A stretch of DNA of 64,000 nucleotides from Echinococcus granulosus. Lineage: Eukaryota; Platyhelminthes; Cestoda; Cyclophyllidea; Taeniidae. Position numbers and translations under genes: made by a program. The stretch's first letter is position 1; the number at the start of each line of letters is the position of its first letter. The stretch lies in NCBI RefSeq assembly GCF_000524195.1, contig NW_020170394.1, positions 1,205,845 to 1,269,844 of the forward strand, given 5' to 3'. Below, in pieces: positions 13,001-23,925 of this stretch. The notes below the pieces were generated by a model. It was not told the DNA's origin and ran no database searches. It saw nothing but the letters and a program-made list of their open reading frames with translations.

Positions 13001-14960
13001 AGTTGGCCCAAGCGTGAAACTTTTTGGAAGTGAGTACTGTAATTTTATTGCAGATGGTCCTAATTGATTGTCTGACTTGTAATTGTTGGTGCGACTACCA
13101 TCAACCACCGACATTATCACCTTTTGCCTCAGCTTGGCTTAATAAATAAATTAAGGCCTAAAATTGCATAAAAATACGGCAAAGTCAGGTACAAAGTGAT
13201 TGGTACACATAAAAGGATTTAAACACACTAAAGTGGGTTGATTCTGTGCATTTATAACACTAGTAATACTGACTGTTAAACAATATTAAAAGGTCTATTA
13301 AATTGTAGTACCAACGAACATCCAGTTCTCATAATAAATACTAAATGCAGATATATTATACCAAAAATTGCAAGTCACCAGAGACAAAAAGCCATCGAAA
13401 CAAATAGCCAAGCTTTCAGAATCAGATAATTTATTAGTAAAGCGTTATTGAAAGTATTAGAAGTCAAGCCAAAGCTGGAATAAACACCCACAACTGCCCA
13501 AAGTGTTGTCTAGTCAGGCGCACCCAAACTCTGCAGACCAAGCTGGTCACCGCAGTTAAAAGTTCATGGACAGGTCATCTATTGGGTGATTAAAACCAAT
13601 GCAGACAAGTAAAACCAAAAGCCCTTAAGCAAAGAAATATAGCTCGCAAGTGGGCCTTGCTGCAATTCATTTTGTCGTCACCCTAAGGCACTTTAATTTG
13701 ATCATGGTCTCAGGATGTAAAATGTTTAGCCGTAAGCCTTAAGCTAAGTTTTACGTAAAATAGTGAGTGAATTCAGACACTTTTAACTTTTGGATCCAAT
13801 AATTGCTTTTTGGAGTATTTTTTGGTCATTTGCCTGAGGATTGGCCTGTTTATCAAACGTACAATTTTCATCCAGCGCGGTTTCTTTGCATTTACATTTC
13901 TAAAAGTAACTACTGTAGTATGCTTTTAAAAACTACTTCTTGAAGAGGACATACTTTAATGACTCTTTAAAGCAGTTCCATTAACTTCATCTATTTGTCT
14001 TTCACTTGTTTATGGGAAATATTTGAAAGCTTTATGCACAGTCTTTTTTAATTTTAACCACAACACATATAAACTATTGTAATGTGCAGTTGTATAAATC
14101 TTCACTTTGTATGAAGCGCCCGACTCAATTCCTCTTATTTTGCGTCGGGACATACGTTGGGCTCTTTTGGCGCGGTACGCATCGGACTAACTGCGCCGTT
14201 CTAGAATAGCAGACTATTTTTAAGCTGTATTGGATGGCTTAATTCTGGTATGAAGAATTGATTCTTTCTCATGTTTCTGTTCTTATTTACCTACACGAAT
14301 GTCTGGCCATAATTTTTGTACTGATTTATTCTTGCCCCCTGGATGCTGGGGGTACAGTGCCAGCTCATTAGATTTTTCCTTTTACAAGTTTTCAGGCTCA
14401 TCAGCATAATTTCCATGCTTATCGTAATAATATTTCTGGATTTAATACAATCTCAAACTCATGTCATTAGAACATTTGCTTGACAACCTAATGCGTTTGC
14501 ATTCCTAGTTTTTTGAAAGTTTGGTTTTCCCTGTATGACTTATGTCGTCAAGCACCTTTGGTGGTGAAACTCCTTAGTGGTTTTGCTAGCGAGAATTTGG
14601 AACCTACTGGCTTCTCTTGGGGAAAGCCTCTAGCAAACTTATGCAGATTCCGCCTTTGACCCAGCTCATAATGTTGTTTAGAATTAACTTCAAGTTACAT
14701 TGTCTATTCAGATGCATCCCATTCTTGAAAGTACTATTCGTTATTCTTTTGATACAATTAGCTTTATCCATCACTTAGCCTTTTTAACTCCAACCGTTCA
14801 TTATTTGTGGGGTTTGCCTTTCCTGTAATTTGATGCGTTGAATAACTGCCGTCTATTTCCAGGTCTTTTCTTGCTTTTATTATTTTCATATATTTTGTTC
14901 CCTTTGAAGGTGGTTTCTGAAGGGGAAAACAGTAAAGGCAATCTAATCGAGATAATTTTG
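10007..14960. other. Intergenic region between divergent kinase and LEDGF-like genes
   Basis: Almost 5 kb with no supported exon. It must hold the 5' ends and promoters of two divergently transcribed genes. A locally GC-richer patch at about 14115-14210 stands out and could be a promoter or 5' untranslated exon of the plus-strand gene, but no specific element can be named. Confidence 0.5.
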
Positions 14961-15026
14961 ATGGCATATAAACCCTGTGATCGAATTTTCGCAAAGGTTA
15001 AAGGTTTCCCTTATTGGCCTGCACGT
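14961..15026 (+). CDS. PSIP1: LEDGF-like exon 1 (start of PWWP)
   Basis: Starts at the ATG in MAYKPCDRIFAKVKGF and ends PYWPAR before a GTATGT donor, phase 0. This is the natural family start: the PWWP domain opens almost at the N-terminus. The intron after it is only 42 bases. Confidence 0.9.
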
Positions 15027-18000
15027 GTATGTCCGCCTCAAGAGGCATGTCTTAATTGCTCTTTATAGATCAACGTCCTTCCCAAGGACGTGAAGATTCC
15101 AAAGGGCAAATATCCTATTTTTTTCTATGGTACGCATGAGGTGTAAGTTTCTCTGTCTTTCGTGCAACACCTCCCATAGCTACTTTTTAGCTCCCAAGGA
15201 TATCTGCCCCTACGAACGTTGGAAACATAAATATGCAGTTAGTAAAAATCGTTCATTGTTTCAAAAAGGCCTTGAGGAGATAGAAAACGACCCAGATGTA
15301 TTGCTCTATGGAAGAGTGAGTATATTTGTTACTGTGTACATTTAAGAGAGTCCATTTTCATGCAATTTACCAAAGCGTTTGCTGTCTTTCTCCGAGGATG
15401 CTGATGCAGAGCAATTCTTGTCACAATTTTACGAGTTCAAACGCTCGGCCGTTGGTGGTCCTTCTTCCCTAGATGAGGAGCTTCCAACTCTTACCGAAGC
15501 TTCCGCGGATGATGCGCCGATGAGGAGTGTTTCAAAGAATTCTGGTGTATGTTCAAGGCGATCCAGCATCAAGCACACGAATAAAGAGTCAGAGAAGCGG
15601 TTATCTCGTAATCATGGTATGTCATGCTTATCAGTAATAGAATCCTTACCTCTCTTAAGATAGTTTCTTAGCATCGTTTTTCGTTCCCATACCATAAGTT
15701 CTTTTTTTGGAAAATACACTCTGGCTCCTAGTACAGTTCAAAGGCGTTTATAGGCATTGTTTCGCTTATGTTTCCTTATGCGTCGCAGTTCTATGCTCAC
15801 AGCTTGTGACAGGATTTTAAGGGAGTGCTCATGACGCTTGCGCAAAATGATTTGTAATACTTTATGATTTGGTTGATTAATTCCACTTTTACACTTTCCC
15901 GTATTAATTATTTTAGTAGTCCGACCTTTCAAGCGGGTAACAAAAAAAATTGAAAGGCAATCAAGTAGTGTTTCTAATGAGAGTGAAAAGTAAGTTTGAC
16001 ACCATTTTTTGTGCCTCTGGTCTTTTTTTTGAACAGATGCCCAAATTTATTTGCCTAACTTAAGGCAGATTCAGGAGAAGCGACTGGAGCTCTAGCAGCT
16101 GTAGTTTACAAATTTGATGAATCAACAGCCAATACTCGATTTGTCTTGGATGCACATGGCATGCCATATACATGACACCTAGTTTTATGTATTTATGAGT
16201 GTGGCCTCTAATTCTCTACTTTCAACCCGTCATATCTATTTATACACTTGTTTCTTTGCTCTCACAAGTTCTTCAGACTCCAATCACTTATTATGCTTCA
16301 GACTAATTATAGAAAGTACTGACGGTACTAAACAGGAGTCACTATTGGAAGTGGAAAGTGGTGAAGTTAATCCTAGTTCTACTGACGTGATATCGTCAAC
16401 AAATAATGCTCCTGCAACCACAGCACTTGGCCGTCCGATGCGTAAATCGGCAAGTAGGTTTTCGGCCATGAAGCTCCTTAAAGCTGGAATGGCTTTTGCT
16501 GATGACGAAGGCTCCAACGAGGACGCAGATTGGCATCCTACAATCGCCCACACGAATGATGCGTCCGATGACTATGTACCCGCTGAGACTGTGAGTTTTC
16601 CTGTGTTTAACGTGCACTTGTTTTCTATTGTTTGACTCGTCTAGCCATTCGCCTCTATAAACACTACTGGATAGGCATTTATCAACGTACCTTTGCTAAC
16701 CTTAATGCATTTGAAGTACTGGAGTGATTTCTCCAGCCCGTTTCCCCAAGTCCGGTTTCTAGGCAATTTGGGTCAGCCGAAAAAGAGCCATCAACGTAGT
16801 CGCTTCAGACTAATTGGCTGTGTGCAGATATTATTGCATTAATTCCTCATGATGCTGTATGTAGGGTGTCCAATCGGATTGATCGGAATATGGTATTGGT
16901 GGTCATACCAATTGTCCACATAACGACAATCTCACCTTTTTGCAAAGCTCTTCCCTTCACAGCAACAAACGATACTACTGATAGTTTATATGCTTTCATA
17001 ATCGATAGAGAAATCGAACAGATTACAGCTGTAGCTATAGATTATAGTATAGTCGCTAATCGTGGCGTCGACCGCTGTCGCCTTCACATGCTTATTTTAG
17101 CGCTTCCTTTGTTGTTATTTGTATAGTCAAAGTCGGTATTTTGGTACTCCATTTGCATCGCTTTTTTCCGAAATGACCCTTTTTATCAATTCTAAAGGAT
17201 TTTTTTCGGAGAACTATTGCAAATTGATTACCTCCATTCGTCTCAAAAATAACACTGGTTACCAAATAAAATGACCTTGTGGAGTTTGTCTGCATTGTTT
17301 TTATAGCCCTCCACTCCACTTAAAAGTCCCCAGTCTCCAAAGGATGGCGTTTCTCAAAAGGGCTTAAGGAAACGGAAGGATAAATTGAAGCCGGTACCTT
17401 CCGAAAGGTTGAAGCGTCCAATTTCACCCTCTTCGAATGAGTCATCTACATCTACAGATCCAGGGCGTCGCGATAATCGAAAACGCCTGTTTACGGGTGA
17501 ACCACGACGATGCAAGAAACGTAGCGTCCTGTTGCCTTCGCCTATACACCGACGAGAGCGATCTAGGGTGAGGAAAATTTTTATTATGAGGTTCTGCCGG
17601 ATATTCCAAAAACCTGTCCTTCAGCCGTCTCGAACTAGTCTGCCATCCATCATTTCAAGCACAGCGAATCTATTAATAAATACTGTAATGATTTGCCATT
17701 TGACTTCAGAAGTAAGGGGATGAGTTTTGCGCACTTTTAATCACGATGGTTTTACGTAGCAGCGTCTTTTTCATATGAATGATTTCGATTGTAATTATAA
17801 TGCTCTCAACCGTGAATTGCTACTGAGGTTGACTTTTGCTCAGTTTTCCTACCAGAATTTCGTTGATTGGGCTGCATACGGTAATACGTATCCTCCTTAT
17901 TTGCCTTACCTCTTATCTGACTTGTGACATGCATCTAATTTCGCCTAGGGCTCTTCCAGCGTTAATAGACCTCGTCTAAAACTGTCAAAGTAAGTCCTTT

Positions 18001-20661
18001 CTTTTATGTATGCCATTTTCTTTTGCAACACACGTTAGAAATTTTAGAAATTTCTTGTTATCATTTGAAAAGTTTACTACGTTTTGGCCTTTTTTTCAGG
18101 TAATATCTTTTTTTAGGCATAAGTAAAGTGCATTAGTACATTTTGTATGCTTACTAAAGAAAGCGAGTAGTAGCTTACATTTTCTCAGTAATTGACTCTT
18201 CGATTACAAGAAAATCGGCATTTTTAGTGTTTCAATGACTGCGGAAGAGTTAAACAATCGTTTGAACCAACAGAATGGGCAAAAGCAACTTGAAGGTTCG
18301 TTACGCTTTTTAAGGGTACTACATTATCGACTATTTGCACTCTCAGTGATTAAACCTGCACAAGGTGTGTACATAATTTAAGAAGACCCTTAATGTCATT
18401 TATTTCCCCTTCCTTTATCCATTCATCTGCTTCAAATTACTTCTTTTTGCCGGCGATATGATTGATCTAGTCCGTCTCTGTTACCACGTTTGTAGTTACT
18501 GCAATCGAATAAGTTGCATATTTCTGGGAATTAAATTTTCGAAAATTAGTTTTCACCCTTTGTCAAACAGAGCTGGGAACAGAGGCACGACTCCACAAGA
18601 TCGATATTGGAATTAAGACAAGTCTTATTCGAGGCCAAGAAGATATTCCTACCTGCCTTCAGCGGTTGGAGGCGCTTGACAAGATGGAGCTCACTCTTCC
18701 CGTTCTCGTCAAATGCAGCGTCATTGTCGAAACAATCCGCAAGGCGAGTTTAGCTTTCTGCATTCGTGATTGATCACTCAAAACTTTACTTAATAGCCCC
18801 TACGTTTAGTAAGTTCCATGATGATACTTTTTGGAATAGCCCATTTTTACACCCAGCTCTGTAAATCTACTTTTGTAACAATGTCATGTAGGATGCCTTG
18901 CATCAATCAGTTCTTTCTGAAGATAGTGCACTCCAATTAAAATTACAAATAGTTGAATGGGATTCCTAAGTTCCTTTGCTTTTTTTCGTTCTTATTCGAA
19001 TTGCAACATTTTGAATAGTGTCTTTAACATTTGCAGTAAGAACTCCTTCTTTGTACACCTATTTCTCCTACTTTAGTGCGTGAACAGACTGTTACTTTGC
19101 CTCATGGTAGTCCGACTAATTATTTTGATTTCAAGCTGCCCCCTCTGACTGTTTGTGCGCATCGTTTGCAGTGTTCGCGCTATAAGCCTTCGATGGATGT
19201 GAGGATTGCCGCCCTCAAGGTCTTTAACCGGTTTCTGAAAATAAGGGAAAATGCATCAAAAGAAGAGGTATGCTGAACTAACGTTAGTTACCTGTAGTTC
19301 CATATTTTAAGAACTGTGAGCTGACTTTTTGCCACTTCACTATTTTAGATGGAAGAAGCGCATGCAGAGCTAATTGCAAACAACAAGCAATTGCTTACTT
19401 CGAGTTCCCAAAAAGGGCCCTCATCTGTCGCTGATATCTTTCGGGATGTGCAGAAGTCTCAGGCAAACATGGTTCAGCAGAAACCACCTGTTTCTCAGCC
19501 GAAATCCCCAATCCAGCCTGCCAAACCCTCATCGCCTCCTGCAAATGCGACATTACAGGCCTCATCACAGCCTCCAGCCTCTCCTCCACCCGTGCCACAA
19601 TTGCCGACAATCCCTTTTGACACTCCTGCCTCTCACTCCCCCGCTCCCCTGCATGATCAGTCTTCGGTCCCCATTCAGGACGCCCCTGACTCTCCCACGC
19701 CATCGAATGCATCTGACTCGGAGGGGTTGGCTCCCTCACTCGGTGATTTGGAGGGTGGGGAGTCTATGGAGAGTGGCGAGGATTCCCTCCTTTCTCCATC
19801 AAATTCTCTCTTTAAATCTCTTAATGCGGAAGCTACTGTGGCTGCTGTTAAGCAGGTCTTTTTCCAGCGTACCAAGGACAAAATGGCGGCGGCAACTTCA
19901 AGAACTCAACAATCGTCTCTATCACCACCAACTCAGTTGCCACCGTCGACAGTGACGTTGGAACCTGATGCCTACGTACCACAGTCACTTCACTTCTCTT
20001 CTGGTCCCCCCTCAACTTATGCCCCCCTTCTACAAATCCATTCTCCACTTCCATTCCCTCATCATCATCCTATCAGTCATCGCTTGGTGTCGAGTTAAAT
20101 CGACCACTACCACCTCAGGCGCAGGAAGTAGGAATTCGACGAGTGGATCCTCGTCGCTCACCGGGAAACCGACGTCGTCTAGGCAGAGAGCGAGCTCGCA
20201 GTCCGCACGCCTTACCACATCCACTGGAGCATTATCAAAAGTTTTTGCGCAACGGGGAGGCCCACTTGCCACAGCCAACGCGATCATCTCCGCCTCCGGT
20301 TCCACCGTCGCCGTATGCTCGTGCGGCTACAGACGACTTGGACACACGAATTGCGCGTCTGTTAGAAGCTGCGGCTCCTCAGCCCCACCAGCGACAGGAA
20401 TTTCACCCTCCTGATATTTTATCCCCGCCGCCTCCACCTCCACCTCCTCTGCCGCCCTCCCAGAATCTCATTTTATCACACAGGCCTCCGCCATTACCAC
20501 TGCACCCACCCCTCATTCCTACGGCGGCCTCACCTGCCTACACCCCCGCTTCGCCCGTTCTGGATGGCGCTAATGATGGACAATACTTCGATCTGCTCAA
20601 CATGTGGCCCTTGCAACAAAGCCATGGTTCTGATGAGGTGTACAGAAATATGGATATTTAA
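14961..20661 (+). CDS. PSIP1: LEDGF/HDGF-family chromatin reader (PWWP + integrase-binding-type domain)
   Basis: Nuclear protein of the HDGF/LEDGF family, which reads H3K36-methylated chromatin with a PWWP domain and tethers partners through a C-terminal helical IBD. Twelve exons: 14961-15026, 15069-15142, 15180-15315, 15376-15616, 15917-15989, 16302-16590, 17307-17567, 17949-17989, 18228-18295, 18571-18743, 19172-19267 and 19349-20661. PWWP: FAKVKGFPYWPAR, then KIPKGKYPIFFYGTHE and FLAPKDICPYERW. The middle is charged and Ser-rich with basic stretches (GLRKRKDKLKP). The IBD runs from EARLHKIDIGIKTSLIRG to ALKVFNRFLKIRENASKEE. A proline/serine-rich tail of more than 400 residues follows, far longer than in vertebrate LEDGF. 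The exon lengths total a whole number of codons (943 residues) only if one extra C is assumed at the C6 run at 20022-20027. HDGFL2 is the equally close paralogue. Confidence 0.9.
15069..15142 (+). CDS. PSIP1: LEDGF-like exon 2 (PWWP core)
   Basis: Encodes INVLPKDVKIPKGKYPIFF then YGTHE, the aromatic-cage half of the PWWP domain. Donor GTAAGT in phase 2. The next intron is 37 bases. Confidence 0.92.
15180..15315 (+). CDS. PSIP1: LEDGF-like exon 3 (end of PWWP)
   Basis: Encodes YFLAPKDICPYERWKHKY … FQKGLEEIENDPDVLLYGR, matching the closing helices of HDGF-type PWWP domains. Donor GTGAGT in phase 0. Confidence 0.92.
15376..15616 (+). CDS. PSIP1: LEDGF-like exon 4
   Basis: Acidic then Ser-rich linker (SEDADAEQFLSQFYEFKRS). 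Two in-phase acceptors are possible: 15376 (CCAAAG) or 15397 (TTTCTCCGAG, better pyrimidine tract). Donor GTATGT in phase 1. Confidence 0.8.
15917..15989 (+). CDS. PSIP1: LEDGF-like exon 5
   Basis: Short basic exon (VVRPFKRVTKKIERQSSS) entered after TTATTTTAG in phase 1 and left at GTAAGT in phase 2. Its reading frame continues cleanly into the exon at 16302. Confidence 0.8.
16037..16175 (+). other. Possible alternative stop-containing exon of the LEDGF-like gene
   Basis: Between exons 5 and 6 there is a strong T-rich acceptor before 16037 and a second acceptor before 16069. From 16069 a phase-1 frame (DSGEATGALAAVVYKFDEST …) stays open for 34 codons to a TGA at 16173. It would join exon 4 in phase but not exon 5, and it would end the protein before the IBD. 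Evidence is open frame and acceptor only. Confidence 0.25.
16302..16590 (+). CDS. PSIP1: LEDGF-like exon 6
   Basis: Encodes LIIESTDGTKQESLLEVESG … and an acidic segment with basic RPMRKSASRFSAMKLLKAG. Acceptor GCTTCAG in phase 2; donor GTGAGT in phase 0. Confidence 0.85.
17307..17567 (+). CDS. PSIP1: LEDGF-like exon 7 (basic/Ser-Pro region)
   Basis: TPLKSPQSPKDG and GLRKRKDKLKPVPSERLKRP are typical of the nuclear-localisation/AT-hook-like linker of LEDGF proteins. Phase 0 on both sides; acceptor TTTTTATAG, donor GTGAGG. Confidence 0.85.
17949..17989 (+). CDS. PSIP1: LEDGF-like exon 8 (41-base exon)
   Basis: Very small exon, GSSSVNRPRLKLS, between CGCCTAG and GTAAGT. It is needed to carry phase 0 from exon 7 to phase 2 for exon 9, which supports it. 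Introns either side hold nothing else convincing. Confidence 0.7.
18228..18295 (+). CDS. PSIP1: LEDGF-like exon 9 (leads into IBD)
   Basis: VSMTAEELNNRLNQQNGQKQ, a coiled-coil-like lead into the IBD. Acceptor ATTTTTAG in phase 2, weak GTTCGT donor in phase 1. Confidence 0.75.
18571..18743 (+). CDS. PSIP1: LEDGF-like exon 10 (IBD helices 1-3)
   Basis: EARLHKIDIGIKTSLIRGQE, then CLQRLEALDKMELTLPVLVK and VIVETIRK, aligning with the first helices of the LEDGF integrase-binding domain. The exon ends AAG followed by GCGAGT, a GC donor: no GT donor nearby preserves the frame. Confidence 0.88.
19172..19267 (+). CDS. PSIP1: LEDGF-like exon 11 (IBD helices 4-5)
   Basis: CSRYKPSMDVRIAALKVFNR then FLKIRENASKEE, the end of the IBD. 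Acceptor CGTTTGCAG and donor GTATGC, both in phase 0. Confidence 0.88.
19349..20661 (+). CDS. PSIP1: LEDGF-like last exon, Pro/Ser-rich tail with apparent frameshift
   Basis: Opens MEEAHAELIANNKQLLTSSS, then a long Pro/Ser/Gln-rich tail containing polyproline runs encoded by CCT/CCA repeats near 20430-20460. The first frame stops at 20096-20098, but the next frame reads STNPFSTSIPSSSSYQSSLG onward to a TAA at 20659-20661 with the same composition. One additional C in the C6 run at 20022-20027 joins the two (…STYAP|PSTNPF…). This is more likely a sequencing or assembly error than a real break. No recognisable domain in the tail. Confidence 0.75.
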
Positions 20662-23600
20662 AACGGCATAACTTTGTTGTTGTTGTTCGTTTGTATTATA
20701 GGCCTATTGCTAAGCGTCTCATCTCCGTCTGCAGACACGGAGGTACATCTACCTTAATGATTATCCGTGCATTAATATTTGAGTAATTGTTCATATTTCA
20801 GTTTCATGATTTATGCTAAAGAATGCGTATTTTGGGTCTTGAAGTAACGCGAAAAACGTGCAAACTGCACTGATTCCCCTTCCAGATTCTCCGATATCCT
20901 ATAATTTATGTTCATTCCTTGACTGGAGCACCCCGGATGGACTGTTTTGTACACGGTCCTAGTGCATTGTGACTATTGTCAAGTACATTACGGGGTACCT
21001 TTATTTGCATGGATAGCGGTAGTAGATTGTTGCGTGTTTTGTCTAGGCTCAAATGATGGTCTCTGAGCCGCGGAGGGCCACTCCGCAGCGTCCGTTGGAT
21101 GTAGGTGATACGACTCGTGGTTGTATAGTTAAGATAGAAGCGATAGAGATATGCGCAAAACCTGGTTTGATCCACCAATTTTTATCGGCTTGCACCACCA
21201 TGTCACGATGAGCGGTGGTTTCGGTCTATAATGTTCCTGCGGGTCACGTCGTTGAAGTGGTTTTCACCAATTTGGACCTAAAAGGCTCCTAGCTACAGCT
21301 AAGCCTCGTTTTTGTTGCAGTCCAATGGTGGGTTAGGCAATCCATTAGGTTTTTTACGCAACGTGTCCGATATTCACATTAAATGCGTATCCCAATTATG
21401 GTTTGGTATTTGTTACTGTTCAAAGCATTATTGTAACGATCTTTTATGTTCATGTTCGCTTCAAGCACCGAATTTTAATCACTTGCGTAGCCTGGTTCCT
21501 CTCTTTGAATCTTCAAAATACTATAGATTAAATGGTATCTTTTATGGCTTCTATTTGAAGGCGATAGTCTACCTTTCGGATAAGCTTTTGAGTTGCAAAT
21601 TTAAAGCTGATTGTCATTCAACCGCTAAAAGCATTCTTGAGTATGATGGGTGAATGTTACGTAGTATGCCTCAAAACGTAGTCCCCGTAAATGTATTCAT
21701 AGAGCAGTTGGTAAGGTAATAGGTAAAGGTCTAAATTTGGAAAAAAACAAGGCAATTAAAGCAGTAGGAATCATTTGGTGTTGCGTTCCTGAGTTACCTT
21801 AGGCTATAATTCGATTCGTACGTTGGCAGGACATGCATGTACGCATCTCCGTCGCATCTTCAGACGTAGTGCCATAGCAATATGATAGCAGATTTACTAC
21901 TGCCCTTCAGAAGGAATTAGGGGCTATATTCATAGTTTTCCGATCATACCTTCAAGCCAAAGCGCAAGTCACAGAGACTGAAGAGTCCGAGTAGTTAAGT
22001 AAACAATTAGAACTGACACCACAAACTTTTGTTTCACTCTATGCAGCTAAGTCCATGCACGGCATATTACGTTACTGATAGGTTTAAGTAGAAGTAATGT
22101 TATACGCAAAACCGATGTCTTGCTGAAATTGCCTTATCTAAATCATTGAATTTGGGATAAGTGGTAGTAAGAGTTGATGTTTAATGTAGTTGCATGCCTA
22201 TTTTATCATGCCAACTGGTTTTTAAGCTAAACAAAATGATCTCTCTCAAATTCTACTAAATCGAATTGAAAGACTTTATCTTCAAGAGGCAAATTATTGG
22301 AACGACAGAGTTTTTAAATTGATTATAAAACATTAAGATGAACCTTTTAGAATGTTGGTCAATTGCACCAAGGCAGTAAAAGTAGCTATCTGTGGAACCT
22401 AGATGATTCTGTAGCCAAACGAACTCTACCTTGAAGTGGTACCTTCAAATAGCTGCCCGCTTTGCATTTGCACGCACTTTCCGTCCGTTCCTTTTAATCC
22501 ATCTTAGCGACTATAGGTCAGATACACCAAGCATTTCGCTACAAGATTGAATGATCGCACTTCTCAATGTGTTTCACTTGAGTTAACCATAAATTACTAT
22601 AGTTTACCAGACCGTACACCCTAGTTTGCCACGCTTAAGTAACAGTGATTTCGCTCGAAGTCACTTGACTATTGTGGATGTACGCATAGTTGATCGCTTT
22701 TGCCACTGTCATTCAATTAATTTATGTTTACCTATCCGAAAGGATTGGATGCGAAAATTTTTTGAGGACTGTTATAAGCCGCGCCGCCAATTGGGGTGAA
22801 TTGGGGATAAAGACTTGGGGGCGGGTGTCTTGTTTGATTGATGTATGGGACCAAGCAAAGGGGGACTAGGTGTGCGTTTGCGCGCTTTGGCGGCTGGCTA
22901 GTGGAGAATGTTGAAAACCGAGTCGGAGTCTGGATCCGGGTGGCAAGCGGAGCCAATTCTCCTGCGGTGCATCTGTGCGCGATGTGAGCCAATCAGGCGG
23001 GAATGAGGGAGAGCACCACTCTCTGAAGCGTTCGGACATTGGTCATTAATCAAAAGTTCTGGAAAATTGACAAGAGCGTTCCTCCGAGGTCACAGACATT
23101 CTCGGTAGCGAAGCTCGTAGTCGACGATTCAAATGTGGCCTCCATTGCTCTTTTGTTTACTTTAGGTTAAACCCATTACTTGCTATTGTTATTCTAACTA
23201 CATCAATGGTTGAATTGCAAAAATGACACGAGTCGTTTTAAGCACGTGTAGGGTATTCTGACATTAAAACAAATTAAAACAGAATTGATTCTATGAAGAA
23301 GATGTCCAACGATTCTCCTTTTAATTACATTCAAATTTATATTTACGCATTTACTTGTTCCATTATCTTTTGACGAATGACTTTTCAATAAATACCTTTA
23401 TATGTCTACCATTTTTGTACCAATCGCTTGTGACCTGCTCCTATTCTAATGTTTCTTGTTTTATTATTTTGCATATTCTAATATCCGGAGTGAAGCATCA
23501 GAATAAAGTAATATTGGTGAATTTGTTGTTCTTAATAGCACTTTCACAATTTGTCCTATTACTGCAATTATAAAGTAATCATGTAATGTTACGTGGAAAA

Positions 23601-23925
23601 CCTTACATTAGGTAATTTAAAAATAGCAGAAACTAGCCTTAAACACACCCGTTGCTCTCAAAAACTCTCTTTGTTTTACAGTAGACGTACGGTGAAAGTA
23701 AAAAAAGCCAATTCTCCTCTTATTTCATTTGAGTAAAATAGACTTGGGTGATGCTTATTCTATGACAAGTCTGTCCACATAACATGTTTGCATGTGTTGG
23801 TGTGAACGCGTGTGAACATCTGTGCAAGAACTTGGACCAAAAAGTACGACGTTAGGTGGAAGTACTGTGGATACTGTAGTTGTGGCAGTAGGTTGCTGTA
23901 GTTGGGACGAGGGGAGACGGAAGGC
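20662..23925. other. Intergenic region between convergent genes
   Basis: Lies between the 3' ends of the LEDGF-like (plus) and sFRP (minus) genes. GC-richer patches at about 20920-21130 and 22735-23000 interrupt AT-rich sequence; their open frames resemble no family I know. They may be decayed mobile-element or pseudogene pieces. No terminal repeats are visible. Confidence 0.45.

Noticed and set aside
19374..19955. Long alternative frame within the LEDGF-like last exon
   Set aside because: Shadow of Pro/Ser codons in the real frame; its Leu/His/Pro-rich product is typical of a frame-shifted polyproline region.
20340..20380. SETD1-like motif in DDLDTRIARLLEAAAP
   Set aside because: The resemblance to Set1-type LD.RI.MLL sequences is too short to claim a fusion; left as a conserved-looking island.
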